A stretch of DNA of 9,108 nt from DASQFQ01 sp039934455 (GCA_039934455.1 JBDTMF010000172.1:1-9108); one strand, 5' to 3'. Counted from the stretch's first letter, positions 1-6,788 are shown. Program-made: numbers and translations. Notes: a model not told the origin generated them from the letters alone.

Positions 1-38
1 TCCTCACCGAGATCGATCACCTCATGACGACCGATCTT

Positions 39-486
39 TCAACAGGCTCCTAGGTCGCCGAAAGCCTCACCGCCGTAGCGCTGCGCCAAGCTGACGATGT
101 CCGCCGCGTCGAGCGTCCGGGGCTCGCTGGGATGCGAGCGGCCAGGAGCCGCCCGGCGCCGGCCAGCACGTGCGCCTCGTGGCCGTGCACGTCCATCCAC
201 ACCAGGGCGAGCGCGTCGAGGTCGATGGCGCCGTCCTCGACCAGCGAATCGAGACGTCGTGCGGGAACCTCGACGTCGCCGTCGGCGGCACGCGGCACTC
301 GACCGCGCGGCGCATCGCCGGCAGGTCGAACGCCCCCTGGCCGAAGGTGAGGCCACCGACCACGAGATCGCGGGTGCTCACGTAGTACTTGCACTCACCC
401 TTGGAGCGAACCGACCCTGTGAAGCGCCGAGCGACCCTGAAGAAGTACCCGCGAGCGATCTTCGTCCCTGACGGCGGCGTCGCCGC
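39..486 (-). pseudogene. Decayed FkbM-family methyltransferase, frameshifted and missing its SAM-binding core
   Basis: Three minus-strand frames each carry a piece of one FkbM-like protein, in the right order. Frame one (486 down to about 298) reads KYYVSTRDLVVGG and then FDLPAMRRAVE, resembling the stretch before the Rossmann core. Frame two (about 274 to 128) reads VEVPARRLDSLVEDG and LALVWMDVHGHEAHVLAGAG, the typical FkbM C-terminal block (LDdLv... then K/W-x-DvxGxE, then vLxGa). Frame three (about 134 to 39) reads HPSEPRTLDAADIVSLAQRY and ends in TGA. The glycine-rich SAM motif (DVGANxG type) expected between the first two pieces is absent, so a large internal deletion is likely near 275-300, and a shorter loss with a frame change near 130. 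What remains is about 150 codons; intact family members are usually 230-300 residues. A further fragment (ATG at 538, reading MLVSELLQAGRALRRYLSGD) may be the lost N-terminus in yet another frame. The gene lies just downstream of ald, on the same strand. Confidence 0.7.
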
Positions 487-581
487 TCAGGTAGCGGCGA
501 AGCGCTCTCCCCGCCTGGAGCAGCTCCGAGACGAGCATTCGCAGCGGCCGCAAGACCGGGCCATCGTCGTGACCCCGGCGC

Positions 582-1712
582 TCAGGGCGCAGCCCTCTCG
601 TCCACCACGTCGAAGAGCGGCGTGTAATCGAACCCGGTCGCTTCGGCGACCGGGGCGTAGGTCACCTTCCCGGCGAGCACGTTGACCCCGGGGACGAGCC
701 CCGGGTTCGCCCGCGCGGCGGCGGCGACGCCGACGTCGGCGAGGTCGAGAACGTAGGGCATGGTCGCGTTGGTGAGCGCGTAGGTCGAGGTGATCGGGAC
801 GGCGCCGGGCATGTTCGCCACGCAGTAGTGGGTGATGCCGTCGACCTCGTAGGTGGGGTCGGAGTGGGTGGTCGGCCGTGAGGTCTCAAAGCAGCCGCCC
901 TGGTCGATCGAGACGTCGACGAGCACGGCGTGCTTCTTCATCAGGCCGAGCTGCTCGCGCGTGACGACGTGCGGCGCCTTGGCGCCGTGGACCAGCACCG
1001 CGCCGATCACGAGGTCCGCGTCGCGCAGGTGCTCCTCGATAGCCAGCGTCGAGGCGTAGACGGTCGAGGCGCGCCAGTTGAGCATCGACTCGAGCTCGCG
1101 CAGGCGGTCGACGTTGCGGTCGAACACGTAGGTCTCGGCCTGCATGCCGAGCGCGATGATCGCCGCGTTCATGCCGACGACGCCGCCGCCGATCACGAGC
1201 ACCTTGCCGGCCGCGACGCCGGGGACGCCGCCGAGCAGCAGCCCGCGGCCGCCGAGCGGCTTCTCGAGCATGAAGGCGCCTGCCTGGGTGGCGATCTTGC
1301 CCGCCACCTCGCTCATCGGCGCCAGCAGCGGCAGCCGCCCGCGCTCGTCCTCGACCGTCTCGTAGGCGACGCAGGTCGCGCCGGACTCCACGAGCCCGCG
1401 CGTCAGCTCCGCGTCGGGTGCGAGGTGCAGGTAGGTGAAGAGCACGTGGCGCGGCTCGAGCAGCGCCACCTCGGCCGGCTGGGGCTCCTTGACCTTGACG
1501 ATCATGTCGGCCTCGCCGAACACCGCCTCGGCGTCGGGCACGATCTTCGCGCCCTGGGCCGTGTAGTCGGCGTCCTCGATCGCGGAGCCGAGCCCAGCGC
1601 CGCTCTGAATCACCACGTCGTGGCCGTGCTCCTGCAGCTCGCGCACCCCGGCGGGGGTGAGTGCGACGCGGTATTCGTCCGTCTTGATCTCGGTGGGAAC
1701 GCCGACCTTCAA
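582..1712 (-). CDS. ald: Alanine dehydrogenase
   Basis: NAD-dependent L-alanine dehydrogenase (cytosolic): L-alanine + NAD+ + H2O gives pyruvate + NH4+ + NADH, reversibly. The 376 residues match the family's usual 360-375. The N-terminus MKVGVPTEIKTDEYRVALTP is the Ald/transhydrogenase signature. Residues known to act in this family are present at the usual positions: Arg15 and Lys75 (KVKEP) for pyruvate binding, His96 (YLHLAPD) as catalytic acid/base, Asp270 (VSIDQGG), and a Rossmann GGGVVG at 175-180 followed by Asp198, which holds the NAD ribose and favours NAD over NADP. The start codon is TTG; it is supported by an AAAGGA ribosome site about 7 nt upstream and by the conserved MKVGVP start. 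It lies 21 nt downstream of the PucR gene and is probably its co-transcribed partner. It would regenerate the pyruvate used by the aminotransferase at the head of the unit. All key residues are present; the identification is firm. Confidence 0.96.
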   Translation of the reverse strand: MKVGVPTEIKTDEYRVALTPAGVRELQEHGHDVVIQSGAGLGSAIEDADYTAQGAKIVPDAEAVFGEADMIVKVKEPQPAEVALLEPRHVLFTYLHLAPDAELTRGLVESGATCVAYETVEDERGRLPLLAPMSEVAGKIATQAGAFMLEKPLGGRGLLLGGVPGVAAGKVLVIGGGVVGMNAAIIALGMQAETYVFDRNVDRLRELESMLNWRASTVYASTLAIEEHLRDADLVIGAVLVHGAKAPHVVTREQLGLMKKHAVLVDVSIDQGGCFETSRPTTHSDPTYEVDGITHYCVANMPGAVPITSTYALTNATMPYVLDLADVGVAAAARANPGLVPGVNVLAGKVTYAPVAEATGFDYTPLFDVVDERAAP

Positions 1713-1733
1713 AGCGAAGTCCTTTCGGTCATG

Positions 1734-3341
1734 TCAGTGGATGAGCTCGCGCCCGCGTAGCGCGAGCCAGAAGTCGATGCGGTCGCGCGCCGAGTCCAGG
1801 GAGCGCCCGGTCAGCTCCTCGACGCGGCGGATCCGGTAGCGCAGCGTGTGGCGGTGGCAGTAGAGCTGGCGCGCGGCCTTCTCCCACTGCCCGTTGCACT
1901 CGATGAAGGACTCCAGCGAGCGCATCAGCTCGCCGCCGTAGGCGCCCTCGCCCTCCTCGATCGGCGACAGGATCGAGTCGCAGAAGAGCCGCAGCGCGTC
2001 GTCGTCCTGGAGCGAGAGCAGGAGCTGGAAGGAGCCGAGGTCGCGGTAGGTCGCGAGCATCGGCGGGCCGGCGCCGTTGGAGCTGTCGTCGCCGCCGGCC
2101 AGCGCGCGCGCCTCGAGCGCGCAGCGGGCCTCGTGGAACGCCCGCCGCAGCTCGGCCGCGGGGGCGGCGCGCCCGGCGCCCGCGGGCAGCTCGACCCCGA
2201 CCTCGCGAGCGATCCGGGCGCGGATGCGCTCGGCGAGCCGGAAGTGGTCCTCCTCCGCCCCGCGGACCTGCGGCAGCAGCGCGCACGAGAAGGAGCCGGT
2301 CCCGGCGGCCAGGCCGCCGCGCGCCTCGTCGCGCACGGCGGCGGTCAGCGCCTCCTCGACCTCGGCCTTGCTCGCGCGCGGCGGCTGCAGCACGAGCACG
2401 CCGACGTACTCGCCGAGGCCGAAGGGCTCCAGGCGGCGGGCGAGGTCGGGTCCTGTGAGCTCGCCGGAGACGAGCGCGGTCAGGAGGTCGCCGGCCAGCC
2501 GGCGCTCGGTGTCGTCGGCGACCCGGCGCCGCAGCAGCTCGAGCGCGACGATCGTCACCGCCTGGTGCAGCGTGAGCCGGTCGAACTCGGTCAGCGCGCC
2601 TGCGTCCTTGGCCGCGACCAGCCACGCGTGCGGCACGTCGTTCGACGCCGCGGTGCCGTTCGGCGGGGTGCGCACGACCGGCAGCGCCAGCGCGCGGCCC
2701 TCGAGCGCGCCGCCCGGCCCGTAGCCGCGGCGCGCGCCGTCGCGGATGCGCGCGCGCAGCTCGAGGCGCAGCTCCTCGACGACCTCGTCGGCCAGCGCCT
2801 GGCGGTGCGAGCGGCGCACGAGCTCCGCGCCGCGCGCGTCGAAGATGACCGCCGGGCCGCCGATCAGCGCCGCCAGCGCCTCGGCGACGCCGTCCAGCCC
2901 GCGCTCGGACAGCACGATCCGCTCGAGCCGTTCGTGGGCCGAGAGCGCCCGCTGGAGCACGGCGTAGTGCTCGTTGACCAGGTGCGTGGCGGCCTTCTCT
3001 GTGACCGCGATGAACGGCACGTCATAGGGCACCTCGAGCAGCGGGAAGCCGAGCTCGGCGGCCGTCTCGCGCAGGGCCTCGGGCACGTCCTGGTGCGCGA
3101 AGCCCGTGCCGAGGCCGAGGCCGGCCAGCCCGTGGCCCGCCAGCCGCCGGACGTAGGCGCGCTGGTCGTCCGGGTCGGAGAGCCTCATCCCGGTGGTCAG
3201 CAGCAGCTCCCCGCCCGACAGCCACGGCGTCGGGTCCTCGAGCTCGGAGATGTGGACCCATCGCACCGCGTTCTCGATCCCGGCCTCCCCCGCCACCAGG
3301 CGGACGTCGAGATCGCGGATCAGGTCCCCGAGGGGGAGCAT
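1734..3341 (-). CDS. PucR-family transcriptional regulator
   Basis: A 535-residue cytosolic DNA-binding regulator. Residues about 4-125 match the PucR N-terminal (purine-catabolism regulator) domain, with HISELEDPTPWL, GGELLLTTG and FPLLEVP as landmarks. The middle (about 280-400) fits the degenerate GGDEF-like domain of this family. The C-terminus is the PucR helix-turn-helix: LESFIECNGQWEKAARQL and then HRHTLRYRIRRVEELTG at about 496-512. Length and domain order are normal. The ATG start lies only 9 nt after the aminotransferase stop. The best ribosome site, GGAGG, lies inside the last codons of that gene about 13 nt before the ATG, so translation is probably coupled. By analogy with B. subtilis AdeR, a PucR-type activator of ald, it probably controls this unit in response to an amine or alanine-related signal. 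The ligand is unknown, and the analogy rests on family and position only. Confidence 0.93.
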   Translation of the reverse strand: MLPLGDLIRDLDVRLVAGEAGIENAVRWVHISELEDPTPWLSGGELLLTTGMRLSDPDDQRAYVRRLAGHGLAGLGLGTGFAHQDVPEALRETAAELGFPLLEVPYDVPFIAVTEKAATHLVNEHYAVLQRALSAHERLERIVLSERGLDGVAEALAALIGGPAVIFDARGAELVRRSHRQALADEVVEELRLELRARIRDGARRGYGPGGALEGRALALPVVRTPPNGTAASNDVPHAWLVAAKDAGALTEFDRLTLHQAVTIVALELLRRRVADDTERRLAGDLLTALVSGELTGPDLARRLEPFGLGEYVGVLVLQPPRASKAEVEEALTAAVRDEARGGLAAGTGSFSCALLPQVRGAEEDHFRLAERIRARIAREVGVELPAGAGRAAPAAELRRAFHEARCALEARALAGGDDSSNGAGPPMLATYRDLGSFQLLLSLQDDDALRLFCDSILSPIEEGEGAYGGELMRSLESFIECNGQWEKAARQLYCHRHTLRYRIRRVEELTGRSLDSARDRIDFWLALRGRELIH

Positions 3342-3350
3342 CGGAGTCGC

Positions 3351-4742
3351 TCAGCCTCCGAGGTGCAGCCGCTCGCAGGCCTCCTCGAGCACCGGCCTCA
3401 GGACGGAGTGCATCTCCTCGAACTGCTCCGGCCCCGCGATCAGCGGCGGCGAGAACTGGATCACCGGGTCGCCGCGGTCGTCGGCGCGGCAGATCAGCCC
3501 GCGCTTGAACATCTCGGGCGAGAGGAACCCGCGCAGCAGCCAGTTCTCCTCGTCGCCGGTGAACGTCTCCTTGGTCGCCTTGTCGCGCACCAGCTCGATC
3601 GAGCGGAAGTAGCCGGTCCCGCGCACGTCGCCGACGATCGGCAGGTCGCTCAGGCTGTCGAGCATCGCCCCGAACGCGTCCTCGTGCTCGAGCACGTTCT
3701 CGATGATCCCCTCGTTCGCGAAGACGTCGAGGTTCGCCAGCGCCACCGCGGAGGACACCGGGTGCCCGCCGAACGTGATGCCGTGGGCGAACGAGTTCGT
3801 GCCCGTGCTGAAGGGCTCGAAGATCTTGTCGGAGGCGATGACCGCGCCCATCGGCGCGTAGGACGAGGTGATCCCCTTCGCCGTCGTGATGATGTCGGGC
3901 TCGTAGCCGTACTTCTCGGCGCCGAAGTAGGTGCCGAGGCGACCCCACGAGCAGATCACCTCGTCGGAGATGAACACGATCCCGAACTCGTCGCAGATCT
4001 CGCGCACGCGCTGGAAGTAGCCCTCCGGCGGGGTGAAGCAGCCGCCCGAGTTCTGCACGGGCTCGAGGATCACGCACGAGACCGTCTCCGGCCCTTCCCA
4101 CAGGATGCGCTCGTAGATCACCTCGGCGGGGTCCTCGACCTCGGGCCGGTAGCGGTTGGTGTTGGCCACGTGCGAGCCGCCGGGGAACAGCGGCTCGAAC
4201 GGGCGCCGCACGTCCGGGATGCCCGTCGCGGTGAGCGCGCCCATGGTCGTGCCGTGGTAGGCGAGCTTGCGCGAGATGACCTTGTAGCGGCCCGGGTTGC
4301 CGGTGAGCTTGTGGTACTGGCGGCAGAGCTTGAGCGCGGTGTCGACCGCCTCCGAGCCGCCGGACGTGAAGAAGACGCGGTTGAGGTCGCCGGGGGCGAG
4401 CTCCGCGACGCGGGCGGCGAGCTCGATCGCCTTCGGGTGGGCGTAGTTCCAGTTCGTGTAGAAGCCGAGCTCCCTGGCCTGGTCGGCGCCGGCCTGCGCG
4501 ACGTCCCCGCGCCCGTGGCCGATGTTCACGCAGAACAGCGCGGCCAGCCCATCGAGGTAGCGCTTGCCGTGCTCGTCGAAGACGTAGCACCCGTCGCCGC
4601 GCACGATGATCGGGATCTCGTGGTCCTCGAAGCCGCCCATCTGCGTGAAGTGCATCCACAGATGGCGCTTGGCGAGCTCCTGGAGCCGCGACTGCTCCTT
4701 GGTCCCGCCTGTCGTCACTGCCTGGTCCTCGACTGCCGCCAT
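3351..4742 (-). CDS. Class III PLP-dependent aminotransferase (omega-amino acid:pyruvate type)
   Basis: A 463-residue fold-type I, PLP-dependent class III aminotransferase, usual length 430-470. Visible landmarks: GDGCYVFDEHGKRYLDGLA (about 49-67), SGGSEA phosphate-binding loop (127-132), YHGT (162-165), Glu227 in ILEPVQ, Asp260 in FISDEV contacting the PLP ring nitrogen, Lys289 in TTAKGITSSY as the Schiff-base lysine, and TFGGHP (323-327 region). The subgroup resembles pyruvate-using enzymes (beta-alanine, taurine, putrescine or omega-amine:pyruvate transaminases) more than GabT or ornithine enzymes, which fits the ald gene downstream. The substrate cannot be assigned. The start chosen is the ATG at 4742 because a strong GGGAGGAG site lies 4-6 nt upstream; an upstream in-frame start at 4841 would add 33 non-conserved residues (MRGTCCGSLG...) overlapping the divergent gene. 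It is first in the unit with pucR (9 nt away) and ald. Confidence 0.92.
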   Translation of the reverse strand: MAAVEDQAVTTGGTKEQSRLQELAKRHLWMHFTQMGGFEDHEIPIIVRGDGCYVFDEHGKRYLDGLAALFCVNIGHGRGDVAQAGADQARELGFYTNWNYAHPKAIELAARVAELAPGDLNRVFFTSGGSEAVDTALKLCRQYHKLTGNPGRYKVISRKLAYHGTTMGALTATGIPDVRRPFEPLFPGGSHVANTNRYRPEVEDPAEVIYERILWEGPETVSCVILEPVQNSGGCFTPPEGYFQRVREICDEFGIVFISDEVICSWGRLGTYFGAEKYGYEPDIITTAKGITSSYAPMGAVIASDKIFEPFSTGTNSFAHGITFGGHPVSSAVALANLDVFANEGIIENVLEHEDAFGAMLDSLSDLPIVGDVRGTGYFRSIELVRDKATKETFTGDEENWLLRGFLSPEMFKRGLICRADDRGDPVIQFSPPLIAGPEQFEEMHSVLRPVLEEACERLHLGG

Positions 4743-4828
4743 GACGCTCCTCCCGTCGTTTCCTCCACTTTGTCGACGCCCACACGCCGTTCTGTACAAG
4801 CTAGCCGTTGGCCCTAGGCTTCCGCAAC
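4743..4828. promoter_or_regulatory. Divergent intergenic region between aminotransferase and hydrolase genes
   Basis: These 86 nt separate two genes read in opposite directions, so they should hold both promoters and any site for the PucR regulator. On the plus strand, TAGGCT at 4815-4820 fits a TAnnnT -10 element that would start RNA at or next to the hydrolase ATG (leaderless). On the minus strand, TTGTAC (complement of 4794-4799) is a weak -35-like match without a convincing -10. I see no long inverted repeat here. Promoter positions are guesses; the location of the control region follows from gene layout. Confidence 0.4.
4747..4754 (-). promoter_or_regulatory. Ribosome binding site of the aminotransferase gene
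   Basis: On the minus strand the sequence reads GGGAGGAG followed by CGTC and ATG. The GGAGG core ends 6 nt before the ATG at 4742, ideal spacing. It decides the start against the longer upstream alternative at 4841. Confidence 0.8.
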
Positions 4829-5605
4829 ATGTCCCTCGCATTCGTGCGCCGCGGCAACGGGCCCCCGCTCGTCCTGATCCACGGCATCGGCTCGCAGTGG
4901 CAGATGTGGCGGCCCGTGCTCGACCGCGTCAGCCGGGAGCGCGAGGTCGTGGCCGTCGACCTGCCCGGCTTCGGGGAGTCGGCGCCGCTCGAGACGCCAC
5001 CCACGGTCGAGGCGCTCGCCGACTCGGTCGCGGACTTCCTCGAGGAGATCGGGCTGAGCCGCCCGCACGTCGCGGGCAACTCGCTCGGCGGGTCCGTGGC
5101 GCTCGAGATGGCGCGCGCGGGAACGGCGCGCTCGGCGTGCGTGCTCTCCCCCGCCGGGTTCGCGAACCCGCGCGAGGGGACCTACGCACGCATGCTCCTG
5201 GTCGCCTCACGGCGCACGGCGCAGCGACTCGACGGCCACGCCGAGGCCGTGTCGGCCGGCCCGGTGCGCCGCGCGCTCGCCTTCGGGCACCTCGCAGCGC
5301 GGCCCTGGCGCATCCCCGCCGACGAGGCGGCCGGCGCGATGCGCAACCTCGGCCGCTCACCCGGCTTCGAGGCGACCTTCGACGCGATCGGCGACTACAC
5401 GTTCGGCGGCCGCGCGCCCGCATGCCCGGTCACCGTCGCCTGGGGGGAGAAGGACCGGCTGCTGATCTACTCGCGCCAGAGCGCCCGTGCGCGCAGGCTG
5501 CTGCCCGACGCGCGCCACGTGGCGCTGACCGGCTGCGGGCACGTCCCGACCTGGGACGACCCGGAGCAGGTCGCGCGGGTGCTGCTGGAGGCCAGCGGGG
5601 GCTAG
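4829..5605 (+). CDS. Alpha/beta-fold hydrolase
   Basis: A 258-residue single-domain alpha/beta hydrolase, probably cytosolic (no signal peptide). The oxyanion-hole motif HGIG is at 18-21, followed by DLPGFGES (44-51). The nucleophile elbow GNSLGG puts Ser85 in place, the acid is probably Asp209 in AWGEKDR, and the catalytic histidine is His238 in GCGHVPTWDDPEQVA. The triad is complete and the cap region (about 115-190) is short and helical. The family covers esterases, C-C bond hydrolases and haloperoxidase-like enzymes, so the substrate cannot be named. The ATG at 4829 is preferred because homologous N-termini begin close to the first strand (LAFVRRGNGPPLVLIHG); an in-frame TTG at 4808 would add seven residues. 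There is no clear ribosome site, which suits a leaderless message. It is divergent from the aminotransferase gene, so a shared control region is possible, but a shared pathway is not shown. Confidence 0.88.
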   Translation: MSLAFVRRGNGPPLVLIHGIGSQWQMWRPVLDRVSREREVVAVDLPGFGESAPLETPPTVEALADSVADFLEEIGLSRPHVAGNSLGGSVALEMARAGTARSACVLSPAGFANPREGTYARMLLVASRRTAQRLDGHAEAVSAGPVRRALAFGHLAARPWRIPADEAAGAMRNLGRSPGFEATFDAIGDYTFGGRAPACPVTVAWGEKDRLLIYSRQSARARRLLPDARHVALTGCGHVPTWDDPEQVARVLLEASGG

Positions 5606-5675
5606 CGGGTCTTCTCGTGACGGTCCGCTCGAGAGACCGGGCGCCGGCGCCGCCAGGCAAGGACGCAGACCCGCA

Positions 5676-5695
5676 GGAATCCCCCTGGGGATTTC
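5676..5695. repeat. Short inverted repeat between convergent genes
   Basis: AATCCCC (5678-5684) and GGGGATT (5687-5693) are perfect complements separated by CT; one G·T wobble and one G-C pair extend the match to 5676-5695. As RNA the innermost pair would open to give a four-base loop. It lies 70 nt after the hydrolase stop and could be part of a terminator or a protein-binding site. Confidence 0.5.
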
Positions 5696-5710
5696 AAGTG
5701 GTCGAGGACG

Positions 5711-5740
5711 CCGCCTGGCGGTGATCGGCGGCCGCCGATC
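5711..5740. terminator. Candidate bidirectional terminator (palindromes)
   Basis: GATCGGCGGCCGCCGATC at 5723-5740 is a perfect 18-bp palindrome, able to form a 7-bp stem with a four-base loop from either strand. Directly before it, CCGCC-T-GGCGG (5711-5721) is another inverted repeat. They lie between the stop codons of two convergent genes, where a terminator for both is expected. Neither strand shows a run of T after the stem, so this would be a GC-rich, T-poor terminator of the kind common in actinobacteria, or a Rho-assisted one. Confidence 0.5.
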
Positions 5741-5767
5741 TCGGGCGGAGTGTTGCGGGAAGGCCCG

Positions 5768-6634
5768 CTAGGCGTTCGCGGCGGCGGCGCGGACCGGCGC
5801 GGGCGTGACGAGCGCCGCGGCGACGACCATGGTGAAGGCGAGGATCTGGACCAGGATGCCGAGCACGTCGGCGGGGAACGGGTCGCCGAACACGAGGATG
5901 CCGCCGGCGATGCAGGAGACGTTGGCGGCGGTCGAGGTCGCGGCGATGACCGGGACGGCCTCGCCGTCCTGGAGGCCGCGAGCCGAGGCGTAGAAGCCGA
6001 TGACCGAGCCGAGGATGGCGATGAAGACCCACGGCGAGAGGACGATCGCCAGGAAGCCGTGGCCGGCGACGCCGGTGAGGGCCTTGATGGCGACGTCGGA
6101 GACGCCGAAGAGGACGCCGGCGGCCGCGCCGAGCATGACGCCGTGGTGATGGTCGGGGGCGCCCATGCGGGGGCCGCTGATCAGCAGGGCGCCGATCACG
6201 AGCATCGCCGACTCGAAGGCGATCATGCCCGCGAGCGAGTAGGAGGAGTGCGCGCCGGTCGAGGCCGGGAGCGTGATCACGAGGAGGAAGAGGCCGGTGG
6301 CGGTCATGCCGACGCCGATCCACTGGCGGATGCCGACCTTGAAGCCGAACATCCGCTCGGCCAGCACCGCGAGCATGACGACGCCGGTGGAGAGGACGGC
6401 CTGGACGACCGACATCGGCGCGAAGGCGAGGGCGGCGACGTGGAAGAACCAGGCGCTGGTGGCGACGGCCATGCCGATGGCGAACCACTTGGACTTGAAG
6501 AGGAGGCGGCCGGAGCGCAGCGGATGGCGCATGTCGACCTGCGGCGCCTCGTTGGCGCCGCGGTGCTTGTAGAGGAAGCCCAGCTGCGTCACGACGGCGC
6601 AGACGAGGGAGAGGAGGATTCCGAGGTTGATCAT
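5768..6634 (-). CDS. DMT-superfamily membrane transporter (EamA/NIPA-like)
   Basis: A 288-residue integral membrane protein of the drug/metabolite transporter superfamily. About nine hydrophobic helices can be drawn, at roughly 2-21, 48-71, 74-94, 100-122, 132-153, 165-187, 192-214, 222-240 and 246-277. The first half (NLGILLSLVCAVVTQLGFLY then KHRGA) and the late segment FYASARGLQDGEAVPVIAAT resemble NIPA-type and other EamA-like members, in which a small-residue-rich helix follows an aromatic/Ala motif. NIPA relatives are proposed Mg2+ carriers, but the substrate cannot be read here. The HHH cluster at about 162-164 sits in the loop between helices 5 and 6. The start is the ATG at 6634, placing the first helix at the N-terminus; no good ribosome site precedes it. 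It converges on the hydrolase gene and diverges from the HAD gene, so it is probably transcribed alone. Confidence 0.85.
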   Translation of the reverse strand: MINLGILLSLVCAVVTQLGFLYKHRGANEAPQVDMRHPLRSGRLLFKSKWFAIGMAVATSAWFFHVAALAFAPMSVVQAVLSTGVVMLAVLAERMFGFKVGIRQWIGVGMTATGLFLLVITLPASTGAHSSYSLAGMIAFESAMLVIGALLISGPRMGAPDHHHGVMLGAAAGVLFGVSDVAIKALTGVAGHGFLAIVLSPWVFIAILGSVIGFYASARGLQDGEAVPVIAATSTAANVSCIAGGILVFGDPFPADVLGILVQILAFTMVVAAALVTPAPVRAAAANA

Positions 6635-6680
6635 GGGATTCAGGGAAGGTCGGCGGGACCGCGAGCCGCGGCGAATGGAC

Positions 6681-6720
6681 GACCGGCCCGTTCCTACATG
6701 GCCCCCTGGCCAAGCCGGTC
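6681..6720. repeat. Nested inverted repeat in the DMT/HAD divergent gap
   Basis: Outer arms GACCGGC (6681-6687) and GCCGGTC (6714-6720) are perfect complements. Inside them, TGGCC (6699-6703) and GGCCA (6708-6712) form a second stem around CCCT. On the transporter's strand this would lie in its 5' leader, with an asymmetric internal bulge between the stems. It may be a structured leader RNA or a composite operator. Confidence 0.5.
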
Positions 6721-6733
6721 ACTCTCTCCATCG

Positions 6734-6759
6734 GTCCTCAAGACCCCCGCCTTGAGGAC
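6734..6759. repeat. Perfect 9-bp inverted repeat upstream of the HAD gene
   Basis: GTCCTCAAG (6734-6742) and CTTGAGGAC (6751-6759) are perfect complements separated by 8 nt (ACCCCCGC). The arms are less GC-rich than the surroundings. The repeat ends 29 nt before the HAD start codon, in the expected core-promoter zone, so an operator for a dimeric regulator is plausible; an RNA hairpin is the alternative. Confidence 0.55.
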
Positions 6760-6788
6760 ACTCAGACTAACGTCCAGCTTCCAAACGA

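Larger units (their letters stand above)
6635..6788. promoter_or_regulatory. Divergent control region of the DMT transporter and HAD genes
   Basis: This 154-nt gap separates divergent start codons and must hold both promoters. On the HAD strand a TAnnnT element (TAACGT, 6768-6773) lies 15 nt before the ATG, without a matching -35. I could not pick a convincing promoter for the transporter. The gap holds two inverted repeats, listed separately. Neither gene has a clear ribosome site. Confidence 0.45.

Noticed and set aside
1..53. Possible ends of neighbouring genes: plus-strand tail LTEIDHLMTTDLSTGS then TAG at 51-53, or a minus-strand GTG start reading VIDLGE
   Set aside because: Too short to tell apart; either could be chance. 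Sequence to the left of the window is needed.
930..1760. Plus-strand open frame of 276 codons opposite ald
   Set aside because: Antisense shadow of a well-identified gene; no recognisable motif.
1729..2625. Minus-strand 298-codon frame inside pucR
   Set aside because: Out-of-frame Arg/Ala-rich shadow of the PucR coding sequence.
1848..4817. Plus-strand open frame of 989 codons opposite pucR and the aminotransferase gene
   Set aside because: Its translation is low-complexity (Arg, Ala, Gly, Leu, Val) without any domain, and it mirrors two clear genes. GC-rich third positions remove stops from the antisense frame.
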